7,751 bases of DNA from Planctomycetota bacterium (GCA_021777685.1 JAJYDH010000315.1:1-7751), one strand, 5' to 3'. Counted from the first letter of the stretch, positions 1-6,427 are shown. Numbers and translations are program-made. The notes: generated by a model from the letters alone, not told the origin.

Positions 1-626
1 ACGATCGGCTGCTCGCCCATGCCGAAGACGACGAGGTCGGCCTTCGAGTCGAGCAGGATCGACCGCTTGACGGTATCGCTCCAGTAGTCGTAATGGGCGA
101 GCCGACGGAGGCTCGCCTCGACCCCGCCCGCGATCACCGGGACGCCGGGATAAGCCTCGCGGGCGCGCTGGCAGTAGGGCATCGTGGCGCGGTCGGGCCG
201 GAGGCCGATCCGACCTCCGGGGCTGTAGGCGTCGTCGTTGCGGACCTTCTTGTTGGCCGTGTAGTGGTTGATCATGCTGTCCATGTTCCCGGCACTGATG
301 CCGAAGAACAGGCGAGGCCGGCCGAACGTCCGCCAGGGCTCGGCGCCCTTCCAGTCGGGCTGGCTGAGGATCGCGACGCGGAACCCCGCCGCCTCCAGGA
401 CCCGGCCGAGGATGCCCATCGCGAACGCCGGGTGGTCGACGTAAGCGTCGCCCGAGACCAGCACGACGTCGACCGCGTCCCACCCGCGAGCGTCCATCTC
501 GGCCCGGGTCGCGGGCAGGTGCGGCAGCGGCAGGGTGACCACCGGCAAGGCCGGCAGTTGCGTCGGCGCGACGTTGGGCCCGGCGTTGCGGGTCGAGCAG
601 GGGGGTGCGCTATCGAGGTCGTTCAT
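1..626 (-). CDS. ygiQ: YgiQ-family radical SAM protein, N-terminal part (truncated by window edge)
   Basis: Reading the minus strand from an ATG at 626 gives about 208 residues that run off the left edge without a stop. The protein carries the blocks typical of the YgiQ family: 'VSGDAYVDHPAFAMGILGR', 'SQPDWKG', 'GRPRLFFGISAGNMDSMINH', 'YTANKK', 'RPDRAT', then 'IAGGVEASLRRLAHYDYWSD' and 'SILLDSKADLVVFGMGEQP'. These match my memory of E. coli YgiQ closely, including the unusual N-terminal region before the radical SAM barrel. The CxxxCxxC cluster that binds the 4Fe-4S centre lies further downstream in this family and is outside the window. The family is conserved in bacteria and its reaction is not established. 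An in-frame ATG at 641 is the alternative start, with an in-frame stop further upstream. Neither start has a clear Shine-Dalgarno sequence. The family assignment is secure; the exact start is not. Confidence 0.9.
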   Translation of the reverse strand, partial: MNDLDSAPPCSTRNAGPNVAPTQLPALPVVTLPLPHLPATRAEMDARGWDAVDVVLVSGDAYVDHPAFAMGILGRVLEAAGFRVAILSQPDWKGAEPWRTFGRPRLFFGISAGNMDSMINHYTANKKVRNDDAYSPGGRIGLRPDRATMPYCQRAREAYPGVPVIAGGVEASLRRLAHYDYWSDTVKRSILLDSKADLVVFGMGEQPI

Positions 627-668
627 GGAGCGGCCGAGCATTCCCGGAGACGGGTCGATCTCAATCGG

Positions 669-700
669 TTATTATGCACCTATCCTACGCCCCTCGGCAA
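669..700. promoter_or_regulatory. AT-rich divergent promoter candidate between ygiQ and the Uma2 gene
   Basis: The only AT-rich island in the ygiQ/Uma2 gap is 'ttattatg' at 669-676. On the minus strand it reads CATAAT (671-676), with TTGCCG (695-700) 18 bp upstream, a plausible sigma70-type -10/-35 pair for ygiQ. On the plus strand the same island reads TATTAT (670-675), a possible -10 for the Uma2 gene, although its -35 (around 647-652) is poor. Both readings give short 5' leaders. The hexamer matches are partial, and promoter consensus in planctomycetes is poorly known, so this is inference only. Confidence 0.3.
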
Positions 701-715
701 CAGAGGTTCCGACCG

Positions 716-1267
716 ATGGCCACCGTCGAGCAAGTCCGCCACACGCCCGAAGACCTGCTGAAGATCACCGACCGCCCCATGCCGGAACTGGTCGACGGCG
801 AACTCCTGGAGCGCGAGATGGGACTGAAATCCGATTCGATCGCGGCGACCTTTCTCTTCTTCGTCCTTCAATTCGTCCGCGAGCATGGACTGGGCGCGGT
901 GAACGGGGCCCAGGGCAGTTATCAGATTTTTCCCGACGATCACGACAAGGTGCGTATCCCCGACGTCTCCTTCACCCGAAAGGAACGATTGCCGAAAGAC
1001 GGGCTGCCCGAGGGGCACGCACGGTTCGTACCCGACCTGGTCATCGAGGTCACATCGCCGAACGACAGCGTGAAGAAATTGCAGGCGAAGATCAAAGACT
1101 TCCGGGCGGCCGGAGTTCCCCTGATCTGGGTCGCCTACCCGGAGACGAAGATGGTCCAGGTCCACCGCCGCGACGGTTCTGGGCAACTCCTTCAGGTCGG
1201 CGACGTCCTCGAAGGCGAGGACATCCTCCCCGGCTTCCGCTGCGAGGTCGCCGCGCTATTCGCCTGA
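716..1267 (+). CDS. Uma2 family endonuclease-like protein (DUF820, PD-(D/E)XK fold)
   Basis: This 183-residue protein has the full Uma2/DUF820 layout. 'ELVDGELLE' (residues 24-32) is the conserved acidic start. 'IPDVSF' (81-86) supplies D83. 'VPDLVIEVTSP' (105-115) supplies E111. 'LQAKIKDFRAAGVPLIWVA' (122-140) supplies the lysine (K125) of a PD-(D/E)XK nuclease core. The end, 'ILPGFRCEVAALFA', is the standard family C-terminus, so the gene looks intact. I start it at the ATG at 716 because GAGG lies 9 bp upstream (703-706) and 'MATVEQ' is a usual family start. The open frame extends back to 605 but would run into the ygiQ start. Uma2 proteins occur in many copies in cyanobacteria and planctomycetes. 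Their DNA target and role are unknown, and nuclease activity is predicted from the fold. The 3' end overlaps the convergent glycosyltransferase gene by 12 bp. Confidence 0.92.
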   Translation: MATVEQVRHTPEDLLKITDRPMPELVDGELLEREMGLKSDSIAATFLFFVLQFVREHGLGAVNGAQGSYQIFPDDHDKVRIPDVSFTRKERLPKDGLPEGHARFVPDLVIEVTSPNDSVKKLQAKIKDFRAAGVPLIWVAYPETKMVQVHRRDGSGQLLQVGDVLEGEDILPGFRCEVAALFA

Positions 1268-2218
1268 TCGGCCGAGGCCGACCATCGCCGCCGCCAGTCT
1301 CGCGGCGAGTTTCGGGTCCGAGGCGACCCGGCCCAATAATAAGGAAGGCGAGAGCCGGGCCGATCGGGCCAGGCAACGCCGGGCCAGCGCGAGATTGCCC
1401 GCCTTCGAGGCCAGATAGGCCCGGTTGAGATAGGCCCTCGCGAGCCGTCGATCGGCCGGCGCACGGAGCCGCCGATCCGGGCCGTCGATCCTTCCCATCT
1501 CGTCCAGGAGCCGGGCGGTCTCTTCGAGGTCGGCCGTGCCGGTCGCGAACCGGTGGGTCTCGCTGGCCGGGTGCCAGCGGACGGCGACGGTCGGCCGGGC
1601 CAGCCAGGCGACGGGCCGGAGCCGGGCGACCCGGAGCCAGAAATCCCAGTCGACGACGTAGCGGTACGACGGGTCGAAACCGCCGACCTCGGCGTGGGCC
1701 GCCGCGTTGATCGTCACGGCCGAGCAGCGGAGCGGGTTGCCGACGGCCAGCTCGGCCACGAACTCGCCCGGGGCGAAGACGCGATCCGCCGGGCCACACC
1801 CGCCCGGGTCGACGACCGAGGCCGGGACCTCACGCGCCTCGGCGTCCACCACCCCCGAGGCCGACGCGACCAGCCCGGTCGAAGGGTCGGCCTCGAACGC
1901 GGCGAGGTGCGCCGCGAGGTGGCCGGGTCGCATCACGTCGTCCTGATGGAAGATCGCCACCCACTCGGTCCGGCTCAATTCGACGCAGCGATTCCAGTTC
2001 CCCGCAAGGCCGAGACGTTCCGGATTGACCGAGACCCGGGCCCGGTCGCCGAAGACCTCGCGGACGATCGCCGGCGTGTCGTCGTCCGACCGATCGTCCG
2101 AGACGATCAGGTCGAAGTCGACGCCCGACTGCTCGCGGAGGCCGGCCAGGGCCTCGCGGAGATGGCGGGCGCCGTTGCAGGTGGGCAGGGCGACGGTCAG
2201 GCGGGGGAGGGCGGACAA
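1256..2218 (-). CDS. Glycosyltransferase family 2 protein
   Basis: The 320-residue product is a GT-A fold glycosyltransferase of family 2, expected to move a sugar from a nucleotide-sugar donor in the cytoplasm. Visible motifs are the N-terminal strand 'LTVALPTCNGARHLREAL' (7-24), 'IVSDDRSDDDT' (38-48) for nucleotide binding, 'GNWNRCVELSRTEWVAIFHQDD' in two halves (73-94) with QDD as the DXD-type metal site (92-94), and 'FDPSYRYVVDWDFWLRVA' (181-198), the region that normally supplies the catalytic acid. Residues from about 230 on form an Ala/Arg-rich helical tail, unlike the core. The start is a TTG at 2218 with GGAGG about 10 bp upstream; no in-frame ATG lies close by. No other polysaccharide gene is in the window, so donor and acceptor cannot be guessed. 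There is no signal peptide or membrane segment. The 3' end overlaps the Uma2 gene tail to tail. Confidence 0.92.
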   Translation of the reverse strand: MSALPRLTVALPTCNGARHLREALAGLREQSGVDFDLIVSDDRSDDDTPAIVREVFGDRARVSVNPERLGLAGNWNRCVELSRTEWVAIFHQDDVMRPGHLAAHLAAFEADPSTGLVASASGVVDAEAREVPASVVDPGGCGPADRVFAPGEFVAELAVGNPLRCSAVTINAAAHAEVGGFDPSYRYVVDWDFWLRVARLRPVAWLARPTVAVRWHPASETHRFATGTADLEETARLLDEMGRIDGPDRRLRAPADRRLARAYLNRAYLASKAGNLALARRCLARSARLSPSLLLGRVASDPKLAARLAAAMVGLGRSGE

Positions 2219-2266
2219 GAGTTCAAATCCTCCCGGGATGCAACGGACCGGCGGGACGTCTAAGCT

Positions 2267-2296
2267 GGATGTCGGGATGTCCGATCCCGGACATCC
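2267..2296. promoter_or_regulatory. Operator-like repeat: tandem half-sites plus 9-bp inverted repeat
   Basis: The divergent gap between the glycosyltransferase (start 2218) and the STN-like gene (start 2327) holds GGATGTCG at 2267-2274, immediately followed by GGATGTCCG at 2275-2283. After a 4-nt spacer comes the exact reverse complement CGGACATCC at 2288-2296. Two direct half-sites and one inverted half-site are thus packed into 30 bp. This could be a binding site for a dimeric regulator acting on one or both divergent genes. As RNA it would form a 9-bp hairpin in the STN-like gene leader. No regulator gene is nearby. Confidence 0.4.
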
Positions 2297-2326
2297 GGCC
2301 GATCATATCACCCCGGAGCCTCTCCG

Positions 2327-3028
2327 ATGCGCCGCTCGACCTGGATTCGATCGCTGGGAATCGCCGTGGTCGCCGCCCTGGCCCTCTCGATGGGCTCACG
2401 CCCCTCGATCCGGGCGAGCCAGCCGTCGGCGACGATCGCGGCGGCGACCGTCGCGGGCCCCGTGGGCGGATTCGCCGTGATGGGGGATGAGCCGCTCCCG
2501 CCCTCCTCGGTCGTCCACCTGGCGGCCCGGCCGATGTCGCCGGAGGCGACCAGGGTCTGGCTGAAGCTCCAGGAGAAGGTCCCCATGCAGTTCGCCAACG
2601 AGACCCCCCTGGAGGACGTCCTGAAGTACATCCGGTCGTGCACGACCGATAAGGCCGACTTCCCGGAGGGCATCCCGATCTACCTCAACCCGGCCGGCCT
2701 TCAGGAGGTCGAGAAGGCCCCGCAATCGCCGGTCATCCTCGACCTCAAGGGCATCCCGCTGGCGACCACCCTCAGGCTGGCGCTCGACCAGCTCGGGCTG
2801 GCCTATCGAATCCACCCGGATGGCCTCGTCACCATCACGAACAAGGACGCCGAGGACGCCCCGGCCGATGCCGATGCCTTGATCCTCGACTCCCTCGCCG
2901 CCCTCCGCCTGGAGGTCCGCCAGTTGCGGGCCGAACTGCTCCTCCTCCGGACGATCCGGGACGACCATCCGGCCCCCCCGGCCGCCGCTGCGCCTGCCGG
3001 GATGGGCTCCAAGGGCGGGATGATGTGA
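2327..3028 (+). CDS. Exported protein with secretin/TonB short N-terminus-like (STN-like) domain, function unknown
   Basis: This is a 233-residue protein. Residues 1-30 form a signal peptide: 'MRRSTWIRS' is basic, 'LGIAVVAALALSM' is hydrophobic, and a likely cleavage follows 'SIRA'. Residues about 80-172 read 'FANETPLEDVLKYIRS', 'GIPIYLNPAGLQEVEK', 'ILDLKGIPLATTLRLALDQL' and 'YRIHPDGLVTITN'. This is the beta-alpha-beta pattern of the STN/secretin N-terminal domain: a helix that 'makes the protein available', then a 'PL..aL..lL...gL.y....' helix and a final '.G.v.I' strand. Residues 182-212 are a Leu/Arg/Glu-rich helix with coiled-coil character. The tail is Pro/Ala/Gly-rich and ends in 'GMGSKGGMM'. 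There is no secretin barrel and no TonB receptor, so the domain stands alone. Similar stand-alone copies occur repeatedly in planctomycetes as I recall. GGAG lies 8 bp upstream of the ATG. The domain call is moderately sure; the role is unknown. Confidence 0.75.
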   Translation: MRRSTWIRSLGIAVVAALALSMGSRPSIRASQPSATIAAATVAGPVGGFAVMGDEPLPPSSVVHLAARPMSPEATRVWLKLQEKVPMQFANETPLEDVLKYIRSCTTDKADFPEGIPIYLNPAGLQEVEKAPQSPVILDLKGIPLATTLRLALDQLGLAYRIHPDGLVTITNKDAEDAPADADALILDSLAALRLEVRQLRAELLLLRTIRDDHPAPPAAAAPAGMGSKGGMM

Positions 3029-3031
3029 ACC

Positions 3032-3049
3032 CGGCGGGCCGATCCGCCG
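3032..3049. terminator. Hairpin between convergent genes, possible bidirectional terminator
   Basis: The 30-bp gap between the STN-like stop (3028) and the DUF971 stop (3059) contains CGGCGG (3032-3037), a 6-nt spacer and the exact reverse complement CCGCCG (3044-3049). An alternative outer pairing, CCCGG (3030-3034) with CCGGG (3051-3055), competes with it. There is no T-run on either side, so if it terminates transcription it does so without the classical U-tract. Confidence 0.35.
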
Positions 3050-3058
3050 TCCGGGGCT

Positions 3059-3367
3059 TCACCGAGGGGCCTCGTCGGCCAGCCTCCGGAGGGTCTCCCA
3101 GGTGTAGAGGCCCGAGGAGTGCCCGTCGTTCCAGACGAGCCGGACGGCGTAGCTGCCGATCGGCTCCATCCCTTCGAGCTTGAGGTCGGGGCGGATGGAA
3201 TTGGGGTCGAGGATGCGGTCGCCGGTCCACTCGTCGCGGCAGGTGGCGCACGGGCACTCGCCCCGGAGGTAGCGGTAGGGCAGGCGGTCGACCCGGTCGC
3301 CTTCCCAGGTCAGTTCCAGGGTCTGCTCGGACGAAAAGGCCCGGATGTTGCTCGGTGGGTCGGTCAT
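3059..3367 (-). CDS. DUF971 domain protein (gamma-butyrobetaine hydroxylase-like N-terminal domain)
   Basis: The 102-residue product is essentially a single DUF971 domain. It has the family's order of blocks: 'LELTWEGDRVDRLPYRYLRG' (17-36), the cysteine motif 'CPCATC' (38-43), and 'EPIGSYAVRLVWNDGH' followed by 'SSGLYTWETLRRL' (69-95). In gamma-butyrobetaine and trimethyllysine hydroxylases this domain sits at the N-terminus and is thought to bind zinc. In bacteria it often stands alone, as here, with no known reaction. I use the ATG at 3367, giving 'MTDPPSNIRAF', because the domain begins just after it. The frame stays open to 3598, but that extension is Pro/Gly/Arg-rich shadow sequence running through the next gene. 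GAGG lies a few bases upstream of the ATG. It is convergent with the STN-like gene and divergent from the 79-residue gene. Confidence 0.9.
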   Translation of the reverse strand: MTDPPSNIRAFSSEQTLELTWEGDRVDRLPYRYLRGECPCATCRDEWTGDRILDPNSIRPDLKLEGMEPIGSYAVRLVWNDGHSSGLYTWETLRRLADEAPR

Positions 3368-3448
3368 GGGCCTCGGCTCGATTCGCTGGGGGTGGTGGAC
3401 CGACCCCGATGATAACACGAGGGCCGGGCCCCGGGGAGGGCCGGGATC

Positions 3449-3688
3449 ATGGATCGCTTCTTCGTCAGGGCCGCCAGCGTGAACGCCGTCCGACGTGCGC
3501 TCGACCGAGCCCCCGGCGGGGCCCGGGTGATCGGCCGGTTCGATCGCGAGACGATCGAGTGCTCTCACACGATGGACGCCCACAGCCTGGCCAGGCACTG
3601 GCCCGTCCTGCTCAGCCGGCTCGACAAGGCGGGGCTCGTGGTGGTCGACCGCCCGGGGTCGGCCGTCGGCGACTCGGCCGAAGGGTGA
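3449..3688 (+). CDS. Small unrecognised protein, 79 residues
   Basis: I do not recognise this protein. It is supported as a gene by GGAGG at 3435-3439, 9 bp before the ATG, by consistent G/C third positions throughout, and by a good fit between the DUF971 gene (divergent) and the PLD gene (convergent). The sequence is soluble and mixed: 'MDRFFVRAASVNAVRRALDR' is a likely helix, 'ARVIGRFDRETIECSHTMDA' contains one Cys and one His, 'LARHWPVLLSRLDKAGLVVV' is a helix-strand pair, and the tail is short and flexible. There is no signal peptide, membrane segment or repeated motif. It could be a small regulator or an adaptor; nothing decides this. A spurious ORF in GC-rich DNA remains possible. Confidence 0.55.
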   Translation: MDRFFVRAASVNAVRRALDRAPGGARVIGRFDRETIECSHTMDAHSLARHWPVLLSRLDKAGLVVVDRPGSAVGDSAEG

Positions 3689-3702
3689 GATCCGCCGCAG
3701 AT

Positions 3703-3765
3703 CCGTAGGGGACGCTCCGCGTCCCGCCGCGCATCGGGCCCAGGGACGCGGAGCGCCCCCTACGG
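3703..3765. repeat. Long near-perfect inverted repeat (23-bp arms, 17-nt loop)
   Basis: Arms 3703-3725 and 3743-3765 pair at 22 of 23 positions; the only mismatch is A3712 against C3756. The loop is 3726-3742. The outer arm carries CCGTAGGGG / CCCCTACGG and the inner arm CGCTCCGCGTCCC / GGGACGCGGAGCG. It fills most of the 115-bp gap between two convergent stops (3688 and 3804), where it could act as a bidirectional transcription end or mRNA 3' stabiliser. Its length, near-perfect pairing and intergenic position also fit a dispersed REP/MITE-like element. I recall similar 'GTAGGGG-CGCTCCGCGTCCC' strings in planctomycete genomes, but copy number cannot be tested here. Confidence 0.7.
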
Positions 3766-3803
3766 GCCGGGACGATTCGTCACGGGAGACCCATCGTCGC
3801 CGG

Positions 3804-5201
3804 TCAATACAAGAGCGAGGTCCCCTCCAGGAACATCCAGCCCTTGGGCAGGGGCAGGAGCTTGTGCAACTCCTCGGAGGCCGCCATGTCGTTGATGAAT
3901 AAACACTCGTCGATCTGGCGGATCAGTTCGGGCCCTCGGACGGTCAGCGCGACCTCGCGGTTGTTCCTCAGGCTCAGCTCGTCGAAGTTGCCGGTGCCGA
4001 TGTAGGCCAGGGTGCCGTCGACCGACATCGCCTTGACGTGGGTCATCGCCGGGTAGAGGAAGACCCGGCAGCCGGCCCGGAGCAGGCGGTTGGCGGTGAC
4101 GGTCGAGATCTTGTTCATCACCCGGACGTCCCCCCGGAGGGTCAGCACGGCTCGGACGTCCACCCCTCGGGCGCTCGCGGCGGACAGCTTCTTGACCAGG
4201 ATCTCGTCGCTGAAATAACAGTTCTCGACGTAGATGTGATGCCTGGCCGAGTCGACCGCGCCGTAGACGGCCTCCTTGAGCGAGCGGTGGCCGATGTCGG
4301 TCCGGACCATCCGGACCGCCGCGTTGGGGATGGCCTGGCCGGTCTCGACGGCCGAAGGGCAGGGGGGCGCGGGCTGGCCGCCCAGCTCGGCCCAGCGCTC
4401 GGCGAAGAGGGCGGCGTACTGCGGGACGATCGGCCCCTCGGCCAGGAAGGCGAAGTTGTGCCAGCGGAACAGGGCGGGGCGGGTCAGGATCATCCCGCCG
4501 GTCCAGACGATCCGGTCGTCGATCACGGCGACCTTCCGGTGGTCGAACCGGACGCAGGCGTCGGGCGTCTCGATCAGGCGGATGTTGGGCTCGGCCTTGA
4601 GGGCGTCCAGGTAGGTCGGGCAGCCGAGCGGGACCCGGAAATTCCCCTCGCCCGAGACATAGGCGCCCCGGTCGACCATCAGCCGGACCGGCACGCCGGC
4701 CCTGGCCCGCTCGATCAGGGCGTCGGCGACGGGCCGGCCCGCCTCGTCGTCGTCCCAGCCGAAGATCATCAGGTCGATCCGGCATCGGGCCGAGGGGATC
4801 AGATCCATCAACGCCCGATAGGCCGGGCCGCTGTCGAAGAGCGGGGTCAGCCTCGCGGGGGTGCATGGCCCACCCGCCTCGACCGACTGATGGCCCGGCG
4901 GGACGGGGCTGAACGGGATCGATTCGGCCGCGCGGACGCCGATCCGCTCGGCCAGCCGGTGCGCCCCGGTCGCGATCGACCGGACGGGCTCGCGGGCGAC
5001 CTGGGCGATCGTCGCGCGGGCCAGGTCTTTCACGAGCAGGATCTTCTGGGGCCGGGTGACGTGCTTCTCGAAGCTCGCCCCCGGCGGCTGGACCGCGTTG
5101 GGCGGCAGCTCGCGAGGCGTGAGGTCTCCCCCAACCGCCCTCGACGCGAGCGCCGTCGCGACCAGCACGACCGCCCCGATCCCCCTCGCCGGTCGACCCA
5201 T
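3804..5201 (-). CDS. Exported phospholipase D-like protein with two HKD motifs
   Basis: This 465-residue protein is of the phospholipase D / cardiolipin synthase superfamily. Both HxK(x)4D motifs are intact: H221-K223-D228 in 'FDHRKVAVIDD', followed by 'WTGG', and H388-K390-D395 in 'THVKAMSVDG', followed by 'YIGTGNFDELS'. The pair forms one active site that acts through a phospho-histidine intermediate on phosphodiesters. 'LMIFGWDDDEAG' and 'IYVENCYFSDE' are the strands that open each half. The start at 5201 is chosen for the strong GGGAGGGG directly upstream and because it gives a signal peptide ('MGRPARG' then 'IGAVVLVATALA'), so the enzyme is probably exported. The frame runs back to 5393, with other ATGs at 5240 and 5228. 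About 110 residues between signal peptide and first domain match nothing I know. The substrate could be a phospholipid headgroup (transfer or hydrolysis) or nucleic acid. The two-domain size favours lipid enzymes over the one-motif Nuc nucleases. Confidence 0.92.
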   Translation of the reverse strand: MGRPARGIGAVVLVATALASRAVGGDLTPRELPPNAVQPPGASFEKHVTRPQKILLVKDLARATIAQVAREPVRSIATGAHRLAERIGVRAAESIPFSPVPPGHQSVEAGGPCTPARLTPLFDSGPAYRALMDLIPSARCRIDLMIFGWDDDEAGRPVADALIERARAGVPVRLMVDRGAYVSGEGNFRVPLGCPTYLDALKAEPNIRLIETPDACVRFDHRKVAVIDDRIVWTGGMILTRPALFRWHNFAFLAEGPIVPQYAALFAERWAELGGQPAPPCPSAVETGQAIPNAAVRMVRTDIGHRSLKEAVYGAVDSARHHIYVENCYFSDEILVKKLSAASARGVDVRAVLTLRGDVRVMNKISTVTANRLLRAGCRVFLYPAMTHVKAMSVDGTLAYIGTGNFDELSLRNNREVALTVRGPELIRQIDECLFINDMAASEELHKLLPLPKGWMFLEGTSLLY

Positions 5202-5317
5202 GACCCCTCCCGATGATCTCTGGTCCATCGCCTTATCCATCGGCCGGAGGGACGGCCCTTGTGAAGGTCGATGCGGATTTTCCACCCGGAAAGCTGCGAT
5301 TTGACCACATCGCATGC

Positions 5318-6427
5318 TCAAACCCAGATATCTTGGCCGATTCCGGCCGATCTCGGGCGGGATTCGGGAGCCTTGCCGACCGTGAAATCGCAAATTTCGA
5401 CGTCGGGAGCGGCAAGATCGCCTTCTAGAACCGGTTCCGAGGACCCGGGCTCGGTCCCGTTGGGTTCGGGCTCGGGCTCCGTCCCATTGGAACCCACCGG
5501 CACCGATTCCTCATCCTCGGGCGGGCTTACGTCGGGCTCGATCCCCCGGGCCAGGTCGTCCTCGACCTGGCGGAACTCCTTGAGGGCCTTGTACAGGGCG
5601 CGCTCGGTGGCCGCCTCGTACTTCCGGGCGAGGGTGGCCTCGGGCGAGGCGTCGAAGAGCGCGCGGTCGACCGCCTCCGCGCGGTCGGCGGCGATGCCTT
5701 CGTGGTCGATCCGGCCTCGGACCTCGCCCAGTCGCGCGACCTCGGCATCGATCAGCCGGGTCAGCTCACCCCGGGCCCATTCGGTCCGGGCCGGCCCCTC
5801 CAGCCCCTCGCCGTCCTTTTTGTCGAGGTGGTAGACGGCCCCGAGCACCGCCTCGGACAGCGCCATGATCCGCGCGATCCGGTAGCCGCCGGGGTTCAGG
5901 CCGAGCAGGGCGTCGAACCGCGATCGGTGGTTGGTCGTCCAGCGGTTCTTGTCGTCGTGGTTCAGGTCGGCGCGGAGGATCGACCACTCGTTGAGCAGCC
6001 AGTCGATCCCCTCGGGGGTCGCCTGGAGCCGTCGGACCGTGGTGGCGGGCTCCTGGTAGAGTTTGGCGGCCTGGATCTCGACGGCGGCCAGTCGTTCGTC
6101 GTCGAATTTGGCGATCGCCCGACGGATGCGTCGGGCGGTCTCGGCGGTCTCGTGCTTCTCGGAGCGTCGGAGCCGGACGGAGAGGAAGGCGACGCGGCGG
6201 ACGAGCTGTTCGGAGAGCTCGTTGCTCGGGCGGAGGTCGGCCTGGAGGGCGGCGAACCTCCGCGAGACCTCGGCCTGATCCTCGGTCGGCAGGGCGACCC
6301 CCTCGCCGGTCAGGCCATGTTTGAGGGCGTTCCGCCGCGATCGTTCCTTGCCCTCGGGGGTCTTCGGACCCGTGCTCCTGAGGGCATTCCGTCTGTTCGC
6401 GGCGAGCTTGGCTTCGGAGATCGGCAT
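5318..6427 (-). CDS. Protein of the 'RSTGPKTPEGK...NALKHGL' family, function unknown
   Basis: The 369-residue protein begins with a basic module, 'AANRRNALRSTGPKTPEGKE' then 'RSRRNALKHGLTG' (residues 8-40). I recall this module at the N-terminus of many uncharacterised proteins in planctomycetes, acidobacteria and some proteobacteria. Next comes a long charged, mostly helical region (about 50-310) with 'LVRRVAFLSVRLRRSEKHET' and 'TLARKYEAATERALYKALKE', the latter a recurring late block of the family. From about 310 the tail turns acidic and low-complexity, with a partial repeat of 'NGTEPEPEP/NGTEPGSSEP', and ends 'GIGQDIWV'. There is no signal peptide or membrane segment, so it should be cytoplasmic. 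The basic N-terminus might bind nucleic acid, but that is a guess. The ATG at 6427 has no clear Shine-Dalgarno sequence but matches the family start exactly. Its stop lies 117 bp before the PLD start on the same strand, so the two could share a transcript. Confidence 0.85.
   Translation of the reverse strand: MPISEAKLAANRRNALRSTGPKTPEGKERSRRNALKHGLTGEGVALPTEDQAEVSRRFAALQADLRPSNELSEQLVRRVAFLSVRLRRSEKHETAETARRIRRAIAKFDDERLAAVEIQAAKLYQEPATTVRRLQATPEGIDWLLNEWSILRADLNHDDKNRWTTNHRSRFDALLGLNPGGYRIARIMALSEAVLGAVYHLDKKDGEGLEGPARTEWARGELTRLIDAEVARLGEVRGRIDHEGIAADRAEAVDRALFDASPEATLARKYEAATERALYKALKEFRQVEDDLARGIEPDVSPPEDEESVPVGSNGTEPEPEPNGTEPGSSEPVLEGDLAAPDVEICDFTVGKAPESRPRSAGIGQDIWV

Noticed and set aside
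605..715. Upstream extension of the Uma2 frame
   Set aside because: The extra 37 codons overlap the ygiQ start and its likely promoter and do not resemble the family. The ATG at 716 has a better ribosome binding site.
93..761. Open frame of 222 codons on the plus strand opposite ygiQ
   Set aside because: The opposite strand encodes clear YgiQ family blocks. This frame is Arg/Gly/Ala-rich without homology I can see.
3760..4866. Open frame of 368 codons on the minus strand in another frame of the PLD gene
   Set aside because: Its Arg/Pro/Gly-rich translation has no domain, and it overlaps the real PLD frame on the same strand.
4038..5216. Open frame of 392 codons on the plus strand opposite the PLD gene
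   Set aside because: It is antisense to a protein with two intact HKD motifs, and its translation is Gly/Arg/Asp/Pro-rich with no recognisable domain, as expected for a shadow frame in GC-rich DNA.
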